Source of the DNA: Nitrospirota bacterium
GTDB lineage: Bacteria; Nitrospirota; Thermodesulfovibrionia; JACRGW01
Length of the DNA stretch: 20,708 nt
Assembly (NCBI GenBank): GCA_016212195.1
Contig: JACRGW010000058.1
Location: forward strand, 1-20,708
Direction of reading: 5' to 3'
Shown here: positions 7,349 to 14,593 of the stretch, piece after piece
How positions within the stretch are numbered: position 1 is the first letter of the stretch
Layout: each line of letters opens with the position of its first letter
Notes under the pieces: model-generated
Told to the model about the DNA's origin: nothing
What the model saw: only the letters and a program-made list of their open reading frames with translations
The model's database searches: none
Translations under genes and position numbers: made by a program

Positions 7349-7630
7349 TTGAGACTTCCAAAAGAATGGATAAGCCATATTGCAAATAGCATTGTAGAAA
7401 ACCTTTCCGAGAAAGAGTTCATAAGGTTTAACATATCTAAAGAAGAATCTGTAAGAGAGGTGGAACAGATGGTCATTGAAGATTTAATTGTTGAGGATAG
7501 GCTCGATGATGAAGTGAGGGAGTTATTGAGACAATATGAGACAGATATAGAGAGGGGAAAACTCGATTATAAAAAACTCTTCAATCTCACCAAACAGAAA
7601 CTTGTGAAGGAAAGAAATTTGATTCTATGA
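7349..7630 (+). CDS. DUF507 family protein, first copy
   Basis: A 93-residue charged, mostly helical protein that I recognise as DUF507, a family of unknown function in Nitrospirota, Deltaproteobacteria and relatives. It has LPKEWISHIANSIVENL at the N-terminus, then VEQMVIEDLIVEDRLDDEVRELLRQYE, a pattern in which a basic helix is followed by an acidic helix. There is no signal peptide or membrane segment. The start is TTG 7349 behind AGGGGAG (7332-7338), 4 bases after the rpsR stop. Its stop overlaps the ATG of the second copy (ATGA). Co-transcription with ribosomal genes hints at a basic cellular role, but nothing more can be said. Confidence 0.8.
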   Translation: MRLPKEWISHIANSIVENLSEKEFIRFNISKEESVREVEQMVIEDLIVEDRLDDEVRELLRQYETDIERGKLDYKKLFNLTKQKLVKERNLIL

Positions 7631-7908
7631 GATTGAGGGATGAGAAGATAAATCACCTTTCCCATATAATCCTCAATGGTCTTCTGAAAAAAGATATAGC
7701 TGTTCTTCTCGATGATAAAATCAAGGCCATAAAGGAAATAAGGAGAGTTATCATACAGGAGCTTAGAATAGATGAGGAAATTGATGAAATTGTGAGGGGA
7801 AAACTCCAGTCTTACTCAAGACGAATACCTGAGGGTAGTCCTGAATGGGAGGTGATGTATAGAAAGTTCTTTCAGGAAGAAATGGGGAAAAGAAGTAGAG
7901 GGTCTTGA
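7627..7908 (+). CDS. DUF507 family protein, second copy
   Basis: Also 93 residues and clearly related to its neighbour: MRLRDEKINHLSHIILNGLL aligns with the first copy's N-terminus, and IRRVIIQELRIDEEIDEIVRGKLQSY with its acidic middle. Identity between the copies is low, so the duplication is old, and the two may form a heterodimer. The ATG overlaps the previous TGA by 4 bases, and the next gene begins immediately after its stop, so all three are translationally coupled. Function unknown. Confidence 0.8.
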   Translation: MRLRDEKINHLSHIILNGLLKKDIAVLLDDKIKAIKEIRRVIIQELRIDEEIDEIVRGKLQSYSRRIPEGSPEWEVMYRKFFQEEMGKRSRGS

Positions 7909-9942
7909 GTGAAGGTTATCTGGAAGATCCTTCCCGTTATCCTTATTATTCTCTCACCAACAAGTGTTTTATTAAAGTATTCAGAAAAAATCCCTTACCT
8001 TGTAATCTGGCTAATAATAATTTTTCTGTTTTTTTCACTCAGCCTTTATCGATATATATCGTCTGGTAAGGGATTAGAACTTATTATTTCGATTGTTATA
8101 ATAACTAATACAGCGGTCCAGTTAATTGACCAATCGGTAAGATTATTTTACTATCCTCTTGCTGTTCTAGGTGCCTTTTCCTTTCCCATCAGGACTAACA
8201 TAATTGCCATCCTTGTCGTAATATTTATGGAGAGTTCAACCCTTTACCTCCCGAGTCCTGTTCATAGGAATATTAGTCAGCATGTAATTTTCTCTTCTAC
8301 ACTTCTCTTCCTTTCTCTGACAGCGTCTCTTCTGTTCAGAATGGAGAGGAATAAAAGGGCTGAGGCTTCTAAGGCACTCGAAGACATTAAGGTGAAAACA
8401 GAGTCAATTAATCCCTTTGATGGAAGTGATAGTATCACCCTTGAGGCAATATCTGATAATGGAATGATAGGACATCTCGTTGCATCTGCTATCGAATTAG
8501 AAAATGACCTTAAACATATAACAAAACTAATAAGAAAATCACTTTCTGCCAATTCAGTATGCCTTTTTGTTCCTGAAAAAGAAGGGGCATTAGCTCTGAA
8601 GGCATACGATAGTAAAACAGAATACATATTAAATGATAAGAAAATAGAGATCGGAAAAGGTTATGTAGGATGGATCGGGAAGGAAAAAATACCCCTGATT
8701 ATCTCTGAAACAAAAGGGGGTTATGAGACATTTGGTTTCTATGGCAAGGATATAGGCGTGAAATCCCTCTTGGGGATTCCTCTCCTTGATCATAGCCTGT
8801 TTGTAGGGGTCATAATAGCCGACAGTCTAAAGGAAGGAACTTTTTCTGAGAAGGAGGTTGAAATACTGGAGGCCTTCGGTGTTCTGGTCGTCCAGGTTCT
8901 TAAGAAGGCAAAGGTAGACCAGCAGAGGGAGGTTTCTGTCAGAGGCGTAAAGGCACTTCATGAGATAAGCTCAATCCTCAGTTCTACATTGAATCTGAAA
9001 GAGATAGGACAAAGACTATTAGAACAATCTAACCTGATAGTTCCCCATGACCATGGTGGTTTACTCTTATATGATGAGGATAAGGAGGAACTGGAGTTAA
9101 TAACAGCCAAGAACTGGGATAGTATAGGGGAAGGATCGAGATTCAATGTAGAAAGATCTCTCGTGGGCTGGATAGCCCGGAATCGTCAGCCACTTCTCTT
9201 TTCTGATCTGAATGAAAGAAGGGATATAGTACCTATAATCCCTGAAGTGAGAATCAAGGCCAGATCATTTCTCGGTCTTCCTCTTAATATAGAAGAAGGA
9301 AATGTGATAGGGGTCTTTGTACTGTCATCTTTAGAGCCAAGGGCATTCACAGGATACCAGCAACATCTCCTTTCTATACTATGTAATCAGGTGGCTGTAC
9401 TGATAACAAATGCAAAGCTCCATCTCGAAATGAAAAGAATGGCCATCACCGATAGCCTCACGGGGCTACTCAATCACAGGAGATTCCAGGAAAGGCTCTC
9501 AGAGGAGTTCCGTCGCATTCAGAGACATTCAGAACCTCTCTCACTTATATTTACTGATATAGACCATTTCAAGAAAATTAATGATGTATATGGACATCCA
9601 GCAGGAGATGAGATTTTGAAAAAGGTAGCCTTGATACTTAAAGGGATAGTGCGAGATATCGATGTTGTAGCAAGGTATGGAGGTGAGGAATTTGCAATAA
9701 TACTTATAAATACAGAGGGTGATGGTGCCTACAAACTGGCAGAGAAAATTAGGAAAACGATCAAGAAAAAGAATTATTCTTTCAGAGGGAATAAGGTTTC
9801 TGTCACTCTAAGCCTCGGTATTGCAAGTTATCCGAAAAATAGCAAAACTAAGGAGGATATTATCTCAAAGGCGGATCAGGCACTATACCGTGCCAAAAGT
9901 AGTGGCAGGGACTGCACCGTTCTATATAAAGAGATAAACTGA
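7909..9942 (+). CDS. Membrane-bound GAF-GAF-GGDEF diguanylate cyclase
   Basis: A 677-residue protein predicted to make cyclic di-GMP from two GTP. About five hydrophobic helices occupy residues 5-145. Two GAF-type sensor domains follow, near 195-335 (WIGKEKIPLIISE, SLLGIPLL) and 355-500 (VGWIARNRQPLLFSD, FLGLPLN). The GGDEF domain spans about 508-675: DSLTGLLNHRRF (515-526), FTDIDHFKKINDVYGHPAGDE and the active-site GGEEF (591-595). RDID (582-585), five residues before GGEEF, is an intact RxxD inhibitory site, so product feedback is expected. The catalytic residues look complete. There is no EAL domain. The GTG start abuts the previous stop. Placement in a ribosomal-protein operon suggests steady, growth-linked expression, with the GAF domains setting activity. 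Confidence 0.93.
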   Translation: MKVIWKILPVILIILSPTSVLLKYSEKIPYLVIWLIIIFLFFSLSLYRYISSGKGLELIISIVIITNTAVQLIDQSVRLFYYPLAVLGAFSFPIRTNIIAILVVIFMESSTLYLPSPVHRNISQHVIFSSTLLFLSLTASLLFRMERNKRAEASKALEDIKVKTESINPFDGSDSITLEAISDNGMIGHLVASAIELENDLKHITKLIRKSLSANSVCLFVPEKEGALALKAYDSKTEYILNDKKIEIGKGYVGWIGKEKIPLIISETKGGYETFGFYGKDIGVKSLLGIPLLDHSLFVGVIIADSLKEGTFSEKEVEILEAFGVLVVQVLKKAKVDQQREVSVRGVKALHEISSILSSTLNLKEIGQRLLEQSNLIVPHDHGGLLLYDEDKEELELITAKNWDSIGEGSRFNVERSLVGWIARNRQPLLFSDLNERRDIVPIIPEVRIKARSFLGLPLNIEEGNVIGVFVLSSLEPRAFTGYQQHLLSILCNQVAVLITNAKLHLEMKRMAITDSLTGLLNHRRFQERLSEEFRRIQRHSEPLSLIFTDIDHFKKINDVYGHPAGDEILKKVALILKGIVRDIDVVARYGGEEFAIILINTEGDGAYKLAEKIRKTIKKKNYSFRGNKVSVTLSLGIASYPKNSKTKEDIISKADQALYRAKSSGRDCTVLYKEIN

Positions 9943-10001
9943 CAGATTAATACGACTTTGGAGAGACCTTTGAAAATTATTTTGGAATATTTTAAAAAAG
10001 C

Positions 10002-10030
10002 TTGACAAATATATTCGAGTTTATTATTAT
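10002..10030 (+). promoter_or_regulatory. Sigma-70 promoter of fur
   Basis: TTGACA (10002-10007), a 17-bp spacer, and TATTAT (10025-10030). This is a near-consensus promoter with transcription expected from about 10036-10037, some 22 bases before the fur ATG. There is no recognisable ribosome site in that short leader. Confidence 0.8.
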
Positions 10031-10045
10031 TGATAATAATAATCA
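10031..10045. promoter_or_regulatory. Fur box at the fur promoter
   Basis: TGATAATAATAATCA matches the 7-1-7 Fur consensus TGATAATnATTATCA with one mismatch. It starts directly after the -10 element and covers the expected transcription start, so bound Fur would block initiation. The surrounding ATT/AAT triplets extend the dyad and may hold a second, overlapping dimer site. This implies negative autoregulation by iron. Confidence 0.8.
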
Positions 10046-10058
10046 ATATTAGTTAAAT

Positions 10059-10490
10059 ATGGATAGAGATGAAGCAAGAGATATTCTGTTTAACTTTATA
10101 AAGGAAAAGAGTCTGCGATATACAAGGCAAAGGGAAGAGATCCTTCAGACATTCCTTTCGGCAGGTAGACATATTACCGTAGAGGAGCTATACAATGTCT
10201 TAAGGAAGAAGAATACAGGAATAGGTTATGCCACTGTACATCGGAATCTAAAATTGATGAAAGAGTGTGGCCTGGCAGATGAGATGAAAATAGGTAGTGA
10301 TAAAACAAGATTCGAACAGGCCTATGGACAGAGGCATCATGATCATCTGATATGTATGAAATGCGGAAGGATCATAGAGGTAAATGACGACAGAATAGAA
10401 AGATTGCAGGATAAACTTGCAGAAGTAAATAATTTCTTCCCTTTAAAACATAAACTGGAGATATACGGATCATGTAAAAAATGCAGGTGA
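10059..10490 (+). CDS. fur: Ferric uptake regulator (Fur family)
   Basis: A 143-residue Fur-family repressor. The N-terminal winged helix includes RYTRQREEIL (20-29) and the recognition-helix region GYATVHRNLKLM (56-67). The dimerisation/metal part contains HHDHLICMKCG (93-103) and a C-terminal CKKC (139-142). With C99 and C102 these give the four-cysteine structural zinc site; H93, H94 and H96 fit the regulatory metal site. Fur, rather than PerR or Zur, is favoured because Fur boxes lie in front of both this gene and an iron importer just downstream. The leader has no ribosome site, so translation may be inefficient or use a non-standard route. Confidence 0.9.
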   Translation: MDRDEARDILFNFIKEKSLRYTRQREEILQTFLSAGRHITVEELYNVLRKKNTGIGYATVHRNLKLMKECGLADEMKIGSDKTRFEQAYGQRHHDHLICMKCGRIIEVNDDRIERLQDKLAEVNNFFPLKHKLEIYGSCKKCR

Positions 10491-10499
10491 TTTTTTAAA

Positions 10500-10534
10500 C
10501 AGATGTTAATGATAATGAATATCATTTAAATCTG
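10500..10534. promoter_or_regulatory. Extended Fur box upstream of the iron importer
   Basis: The core at 10510-10524 (TGATAATGAATATCA) differs from the 7-1-7 Fur consensus at one position. It lies in a longer dyad: AATGATA and TATCATT flank a 5-bp centre, and outer arms CAGAT (10500-10504) and ATCTG (10530-10534) are also perfect complements. It is about 100 bp before the binding-protein ATG. A clear -35/-10 pair is not visible; the TA-rich stretch after it (10535-10543) could hold a -10. Iron-replete Fur should repress the operon. Confidence 0.75.
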
Positions 10535-10630
10535 AATATATATGTACCACGGTGTCATTATGCAAAGGAATGTTTGATAAGGATTATTTGAAAATAAAGA
10601 GATTAACGGTCTGAAAGGAGAATATAAATT

Positions 10631-11644
10631 ATGGGTAAGGGATCAGGATTTATAAAGGTTTTGGAGATTATCTTTATTGTGTTAATGGTCTGTATCGCGG
10701 CAGGTGTATCAGAGGCGCAGGAATTAGTGGTTTACTCAGGCAGGGGAGAGAGACTTATAAAACCTGTGCTGGACGAGTTCACAAAAAGGACAGGTATCAA
10801 GATAATACTCCATTCCGCAGGGACGGTTGAGCTTCTCAATAAACTGATTGTTGAAGGAGATAGATCACCAGCAGATGTTTATTTTACTGTGGATGCGGGG
10901 ACACTGGAAAGGGCAAGGATCGCAGGACTTCTTCATGCGATAAAGTCTGAGGTGATTACAAAAAACATACCTGCCAAGATTAGGGCGTCTGATAATAGCT
11001 GGGTAGGTTTTTCTTTAAGGATAAGGGTTATTGCCTATAACCCAAAAAGAGTAAAGACAGATGAAATCAAGACCTTTGATAGCCTTACAGAAACGAAGTT
11101 TAAAGGAAGGTTGGGATTAAGGACTGGATCCAATGTCTACTCACAATCTCATGCGGCAATGATGATTGCTGAAAGAGGAGAGACAGAGACTGAAAAATAC
11201 TTGAAAGGGATACTGGCTAATGCAGGGGATAGGATTTATCCATCTGATAGCAGGGCAGTGGAGGCAGTTGCAAAAGGTGAGGTGGATGTGGCGATAGTGA
11301 ATCACTACTATATATATGGTCATCTCAGAAAAAACCCATCTGACGGGGCAACACTGAAATTTGTTGTCCCTCAAGAGACAGCATACAATGTCTCAGGAGG
11401 TGGTATCTTAAGGACAAGTAAAAATAAAGATGCTGCCCAAAGGCTTATTGAGTTTATGGCCTCTGATGAGGGACAGACTATGTTTGCGTATGAGAACAGG
11501 GAATATCCTGTAAATCCGAAGATTCCTGCCCATCCAGATATGCTGAAGAGGGATAAGTTTACCCTTTCACACGTTCCCCTGTGGACAATGGGTCGATATA
11601 TGATGACAGCAATTGACCTCATCGATAAAGTTGGGTATAGATGA
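10631..11644 (+). CDS. fbpA: Periplasmic ferric-iron binding protein of an ABC importer (FbpA/FutA type)
   Basis: A 337-residue solute-binding protein that captures Fe(III) in the periplasm for the permease encoded next. A hydrophobic signal peptide covers about residues 8-27, with likely cleavage near SEA|QE (29/30). The mature chain opens with ELVVYSGRGERLIKPVLDEF, typical of this family, and NHYY (224-227) supplies the paired tyrosines that ligate ferric iron in FbpA/FutA proteins. SGGGIL (255-260) and the LIEFMASDEGQ helix also fit. The ribosome site AAAGGAG (10614-10620) supports the ATG. The upstream Fur box marks it as iron-repressed. Its TGA overlaps the permease ATG by 4 bases. Confidence 0.92.
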   Translation: MGKGSGFIKVLEIIFIVLMVCIAAGVSEAQELVVYSGRGERLIKPVLDEFTKRTGIKIILHSAGTVELLNKLIVEGDRSPADVYFTVDAGTLERARIAGLLHAIKSEVITKNIPAKIRASDNSWVGFSLRIRVIAYNPKRVKTDEIKTFDSLTETKFKGRLGLRTGSNVYSQSHAAMMIAERGETETEKYLKGILANAGDRIYPSDSRAVEAVAKGEVDVAIVNHYYIYGHLRKNPSDGATLKFVVPQETAYNVSGGGILRTSKNKDAAQRLIEFMASDEGQTMFAYENREYPVNPKIPAHPDMLKRDKFTLSHVPLWTMGRYMMTAIDLIDKVGYR

Positions 11645-13257
11645 AATATTCAAGGTTTAAGGATCAAGGCTCTGGATTTAAATATCTTGCACTACTGGCA
11701 ATAGCGGTGGCAGTGGTGGTCGCTACCCCCATCATCTTTACATTCTATAACGTCTTAAGTGTTGATGTAGAACTATGGAAAAGGCTCTATGATACCCGCC
11801 TAAGGATGATACTGACGAATACTTTAAGGCTTTTATTTTCAGTAGGGATACTGACTGCCTTAATCGGTGTTAGCACTGCTTGGATTGTCTGTCGTTATGA
11901 GTTTAAAGGTAAAAGGATATGGGAATGGGCATTGATATTGCCCCTTGCCATCCCTGGCTATGTCCTTGCCTATGCCTATGCAAGTATAATGGCCCCTGGG
12001 GGCGTGGTACAGATTCTCTGGATTAAAATCTTTGGTGCAACTATAACCATGCCATCTCTTTACACTTTCTGGGGTGTGTCCATAGTATTGAGTCTTGTAA
12101 ATTATCCATATGTGTATCTATTAGCAAGGGCAAGTTTTCTAAGTCAAAATGTCTCCTATGATGAAGCTGCAAGGGTTTTGGGTGTATCGAAACGGAAGAG
12201 GATCTGGTCAATAAATATACCTATGGCTTATCCAGGAATATTTGCTGGTATTGCCCTCGCATTGATGGAGGTGATGGCTGACTTCGGCACTGTGGCAATG
12301 CTTAGGTATCCTACCTTCACAGAGGCGATTTATCGCCAGATGACCGGACGGTATGACTCCGCCGGTGCGGCAGCCATCGCATCTGTACTGGTTATTTTAA
12401 CCTTTCTACTCCTTAACCTGGAAAGATATTTTCGTGGTAGAAAAAAGTTTGAACAGACAAAGGGTAAATTCTGTCGATATATCCCGAAGAGATTGGGACT
12501 AAAAAGTACATTCATTACTATAACACTGATACTCCTAATTTTATGTACTGCCTTTTTTGCACCGGTTACATTCCTTGTGAAATGGAGTATCGAAACACTC
12601 TTTGAGGGTGGTCTTGATAGTAGATTCCTTAGATTTACATATAATTCCCTTATTGTATCTGCTATAGGTGCAACAGCGGCAGTAGTCCTTGCCGTACCAA
12701 TAGCATATCTACATGCAAGAAAACCTAATCTGCTAAACAGGGCAATTTATTATTTATCCACCCTCGGCTACAGTCTGCCTGGTCCTGTAATAGCGTTGGG
12801 ACTATTGCTTACTACGAGCCTGTTATTACCGTGGGTTCATGGTGGAATTATACTTCTGGTAATCGCTTATCTGGTGAGGTTTATACCTGTAACGCTCCAA
12901 TCACAGGACTCATCCATCACAATGGTATCAAGATCTCTGGAAGATGTGGCTAAAACCCTTGGTTCAGACATATGGGAGAGAATAAGAAGAATCCTTTTAC
13001 CTTTAATAAAGCCAGGACTTTTAACAGGATGGGTGGTGGTATTTGTGGACTGTATGAAGGAACTCCCTGCTACATTGATGTTGAGACCATTGGCCTTTGA
13101 TACACTTGCCGTAAGGGTCTGGATGGAGGTCTCAGAATCATTATGGGAGATGGCAGCTCTTCCAGCCCTAATGATTATAATAACAGGACTTATTCCCATA
13201 GCCTTTGTTATTAATAGAATAAGCAGTGGTATAGAGAATGATGTTAAGATTACGTAA
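11641..13257 (+). CDS. fbpB: Ferric-iron ABC transporter permease, fused double-domain (FbpB type)
   Basis: A 538-residue inner-membrane permease made of two fused copies of the binding-protein-dependent permease domain, as is usual for Fbp/Sfu systems. Each half ends its conserved cytoplasmic loop with an EAA motif: YDEAARVLGVSKRKRIWSIN (173-192), then PMAYPG; and LEDVAKTLGSDIWERIRRIL (433-452), then PLIKPG. These are the docking sites for the ATPase. About a dozen hydrophobic helices are visible, with a charged linker at 261-288. The start ATG overlaps the previous stop. The first dozen codons contain 7-bp repeat units, giving the odd N-terminus SRFKDQGSGFK before the first helix. Confidence 0.92.
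   Translation: MKYSRFKDQGSGFKYLALLAIAVAVVVATPIIFTFYNVLSVDVELWKRLYDTRLRMILTNTLRLLFSVGILTALIGVSTAWIVCRYEFKGKRIWEWALILPLAIPGYVLAYAYASIMAPGGVVQILWIKIFGATITMPSLYTFWGVSIVLSLVNYPYVYLLARASFLSQNVSYDEAARVLGVSKRKRIWSINIPMAYPGIFAGIALALMEVMADFGTVAMLRYPTFTEAIYRQMTGRYDSAGAAAIASVLVILTFLLLNLERYFRGRKKFEQTKGKFCRYIPKRLGLKSTFITITLILLILCTAFFAPVTFLVKWSIETLFEGGLDSRFLRFTYNSLIVSAIGATAAVVLAVPIAYLHARKPNLLNRAIYYLSTLGYSLPGPVIALGLLLTTSLLLPWVHGGIILLVIAYLVRFIPVTLQSQDSSITMVSRSLEDVAKTLGSDIWERIRRILLPLIKPGLLTGWVVVFVDCMKELPATLMLRPLAFDTLAVRVWMEVSESLWEMAALPALMIIITGLIPIAFVINRISSGIENDVKIT
11650..11677 (+). repeat. Short direct heptamer array at the permease start
   Basis: Three units of consensus TYAAGGN in exact 7-base register (11650, 11657, 11664), then a degenerate fourth (TCTGGAT at 11671). 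They lie in codons 4-12 of the permease gene, ahead of the first membrane helix. No opposing arm was found. Confidence 0.5.
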
Positions 13258-14326
13258 AAAGGATGTTTGTATAAAAAAAACAGAAGGAGCATACGTTTCA
13301 TTAAAGGCTGTGAGAAAACTCTTTAATAGAAAAGTAACGGCCGTTGATGATCTGACAATGGAGGTCAAGAGGGGTGAGTTCTTTTCACTTCTCGGTCCAT
13401 CAGGTTGTGGCAAAACTACCATACTAAGACTTATTGCAGGGCTTGAGGTTCCTGATAGAGGGACTATAGCCATAGGAGATGATGTCGTTGCCGGCAATGT
13501 CTGGGTTCAGCCTGAGAAACGGAGGGTGGGTATCGTATTTCAGGATTATGCCCTCTTTCCCCACATGACGGTATTCGAAAATATAGCCTTCGGATTAAAA
13601 GGATGCACCAAGCAAAGACTTCAGGAAAAGGTAATTGAGATGCTTAACCTGGTCGGCCTGGACAATATGGCGCAGAGATACCCTCATGAACTTTCAGGGG
13701 GACAGCAACAGAGGGTTGCCCTCGCAAGGGCACTGGCGCCATCTCCAAAGGTAATGCTCCTCGATGAGCCATTTTCGAATCTTGATGCAGACCTGAGGAT
13801 GGAACTCCGTACAGAAACGAAGAGGATCCTTAAAGAGAAAGGGACGACGACCATCCTCGTAACCCATGATCAGGAAGAGGCCTTTTCCCTTTCAGACAGG
13901 GTCGGAGTACTAAATCATGGAAGGCTTGAACAGGTTGGTCCCCCGGAGGAGATATACCATAGACCCGCAGGCCGTTTTGTGGCGAGCTTCGTGGGCAGAA
14001 CCGATTTCTTGAATGGAAGAATCTCAGGTAACTCTTTAATATCTGACATAGGTATATTTAAATTTAACGGTAATGTGGTATTAGAAAATGGAGAGGTTGA
14101 CTTAATGATAAGACCTGATGATGTGGATTTTAATGTTGACCCTCACGGAAATGCCGAAATAGTTGATGCCCAGTTTTTAGGGGCAGATGTTATTTATAAA
14201 TTGTGTTTATCTGATGGTACGACAATTCATTCTATTAAACCATCAACAAATATAAGTGTAGTGGGAAGCAGGGTCAAAATTTATATAAATCCTGCACATA
14301 TTATTGTGTTTTCAAAGGATAGCTGA
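13238..14326 (+). CDS. fbpC: Ferric-iron ABC transporter ATPase (FbpC type)
   Basis: A 362-residue ATPase that drives the double permease encoded upstream. The nucleotide-binding domain has Walker A GPSGCGKT (53-60), Q-loop FQD (101-103), signature LSGGQQQR (152-159), Walker B VMLLDEP (172-178) and switch histidine H210. A C-terminal region of about 100 residues (258-362; MIRPDDV, FLGADVIY) matches the TOBE-type domain of CUT1/FbpC ATPases. ATG 13238 overlaps the permease by 20 bases, and ATG 13241 is equally possible. The N-terminus has about 18 residues more than needed before the first strand. All three subunits are present, so the system should be functional. Confidence 0.93.
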   Translation: MMLRLRKKDVCIKKTEGAYVSLKAVRKLFNRKVTAVDDLTMEVKRGEFFSLLGPSGCGKTTILRLIAGLEVPDRGTIAIGDDVVAGNVWVQPEKRRVGIVFQDYALFPHMTVFENIAFGLKGCTKQRLQEKVIEMLNLVGLDNMAQRYPHELSGGQQQRVALARALAPSPKVMLLDEPFSNLDADLRMELRTETKRILKEKGTTTILVTHDQEEAFSLSDRVGVLNHGRLEQVGPPEEIYHRPAGRFVASFVGRTDFLNGRISGNSLISDIGIFKFNGNVVLENGEVDLMIRPDDVDFNVDPHGNAEIVDAQFLGADVIYKLCLSDGTTIHSIKPSTNISVVGSRVKIYINPAHIIVFSKDS

Positions 14327-14400
14327 AATAACAAAGCCCTGAAACATCTTAAAAGCTTGATAGATTCATTTTCCCTAATAAATTTAAGTAGTTGTAATGT

Positions 14401-14522
14401 AAAGTATTTTACCCCGATCACCAGAAAGCCACGGGTGTAAATCCGTGGATGAATGGTAAAAATATCCCGAAGGGTAATTCCACAACGACACGGCTGTCAA
14501 GCCGTGGTTCGGGGTTTACTTT
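14401..14522. mobile_element. Structured element, candidate non-autonomous IS200/IS605-type unit (PATE-like) or structured RNA
   Basis: Two strong hairpins lie inside pairing ends. Left: CCACGGGT/ATCCGTGG with a GTAA loop (14429-14448), flanked by ACCA/TGGT (14420-14423, 14454-14457). Right: CACGGCT/AGCCGTG with a GTCA loop (14489-14506). Outer arms ACCCCGA (14411-14417) and TCGGGGT (14509-14515) pair, as do AAAGTA (14401-14406) and TACTTT (14517-14522). AAAG stands directly 5' of the left hairpin and TTAC (14409-14412) lies 16 bases before it. That is the arrangement of guide and cleavage tetranucleotides at the IS608 left end. No transposase or TnpB gene is present. The assignment is inference; the base pairing is directly visible. 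Confidence 0.45.
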
Positions 14523-14558
14523 GAGTAAAAATATTTAAGATTTTTTTACGGGTTGTTA

Positions 14559-14587
14559 TTGACAAAAAGGCTACAAAATTGTATAAA
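14559..14587 (+). promoter_or_regulatory. Consensus promoter of the HTH gene, leaderless transcript expected
   Basis: TTGACA (14559-14564), 17 bp, TATAAA (14582-14587). Transcription should begin near 14593-14595, which coincides with the ATG at 14594. The reading frame also runs upstream to TTG 14579, but that codon precedes the transcription start and cannot be used from this promoter. Confidence 0.75.
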
Positions 14588-14593
14588 GAACTT

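Noticed and set aside
8277..8627. Reverse-strand frame of 116 codons within the cyclase gene
   Set aside because: It is a shadow of a well-supported coding gene, low-complexity and without family features.
12867..13301. Reverse-strand frame of 144 codons over the permease end
   Set aside because: It is the antisense of a clear permease, with no recognisable domain and no ribosome site of note.
14401..14522. TnpB/IscB-type guide RNA (omega RNA) or a c-di-GMP riboswitch
   Set aside because: No nuclease gene is near and the order of hairpins does not clearly fit; the conserved core of the c-di-GMP-I riboswitch, as I know it, is not present. Kept only as a generic structured element.
14579..14593. 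TTG start for the HTH regulator
   Set aside because: It lies upstream of the -10 element's expected transcription start, so it would not be in the mRNA.
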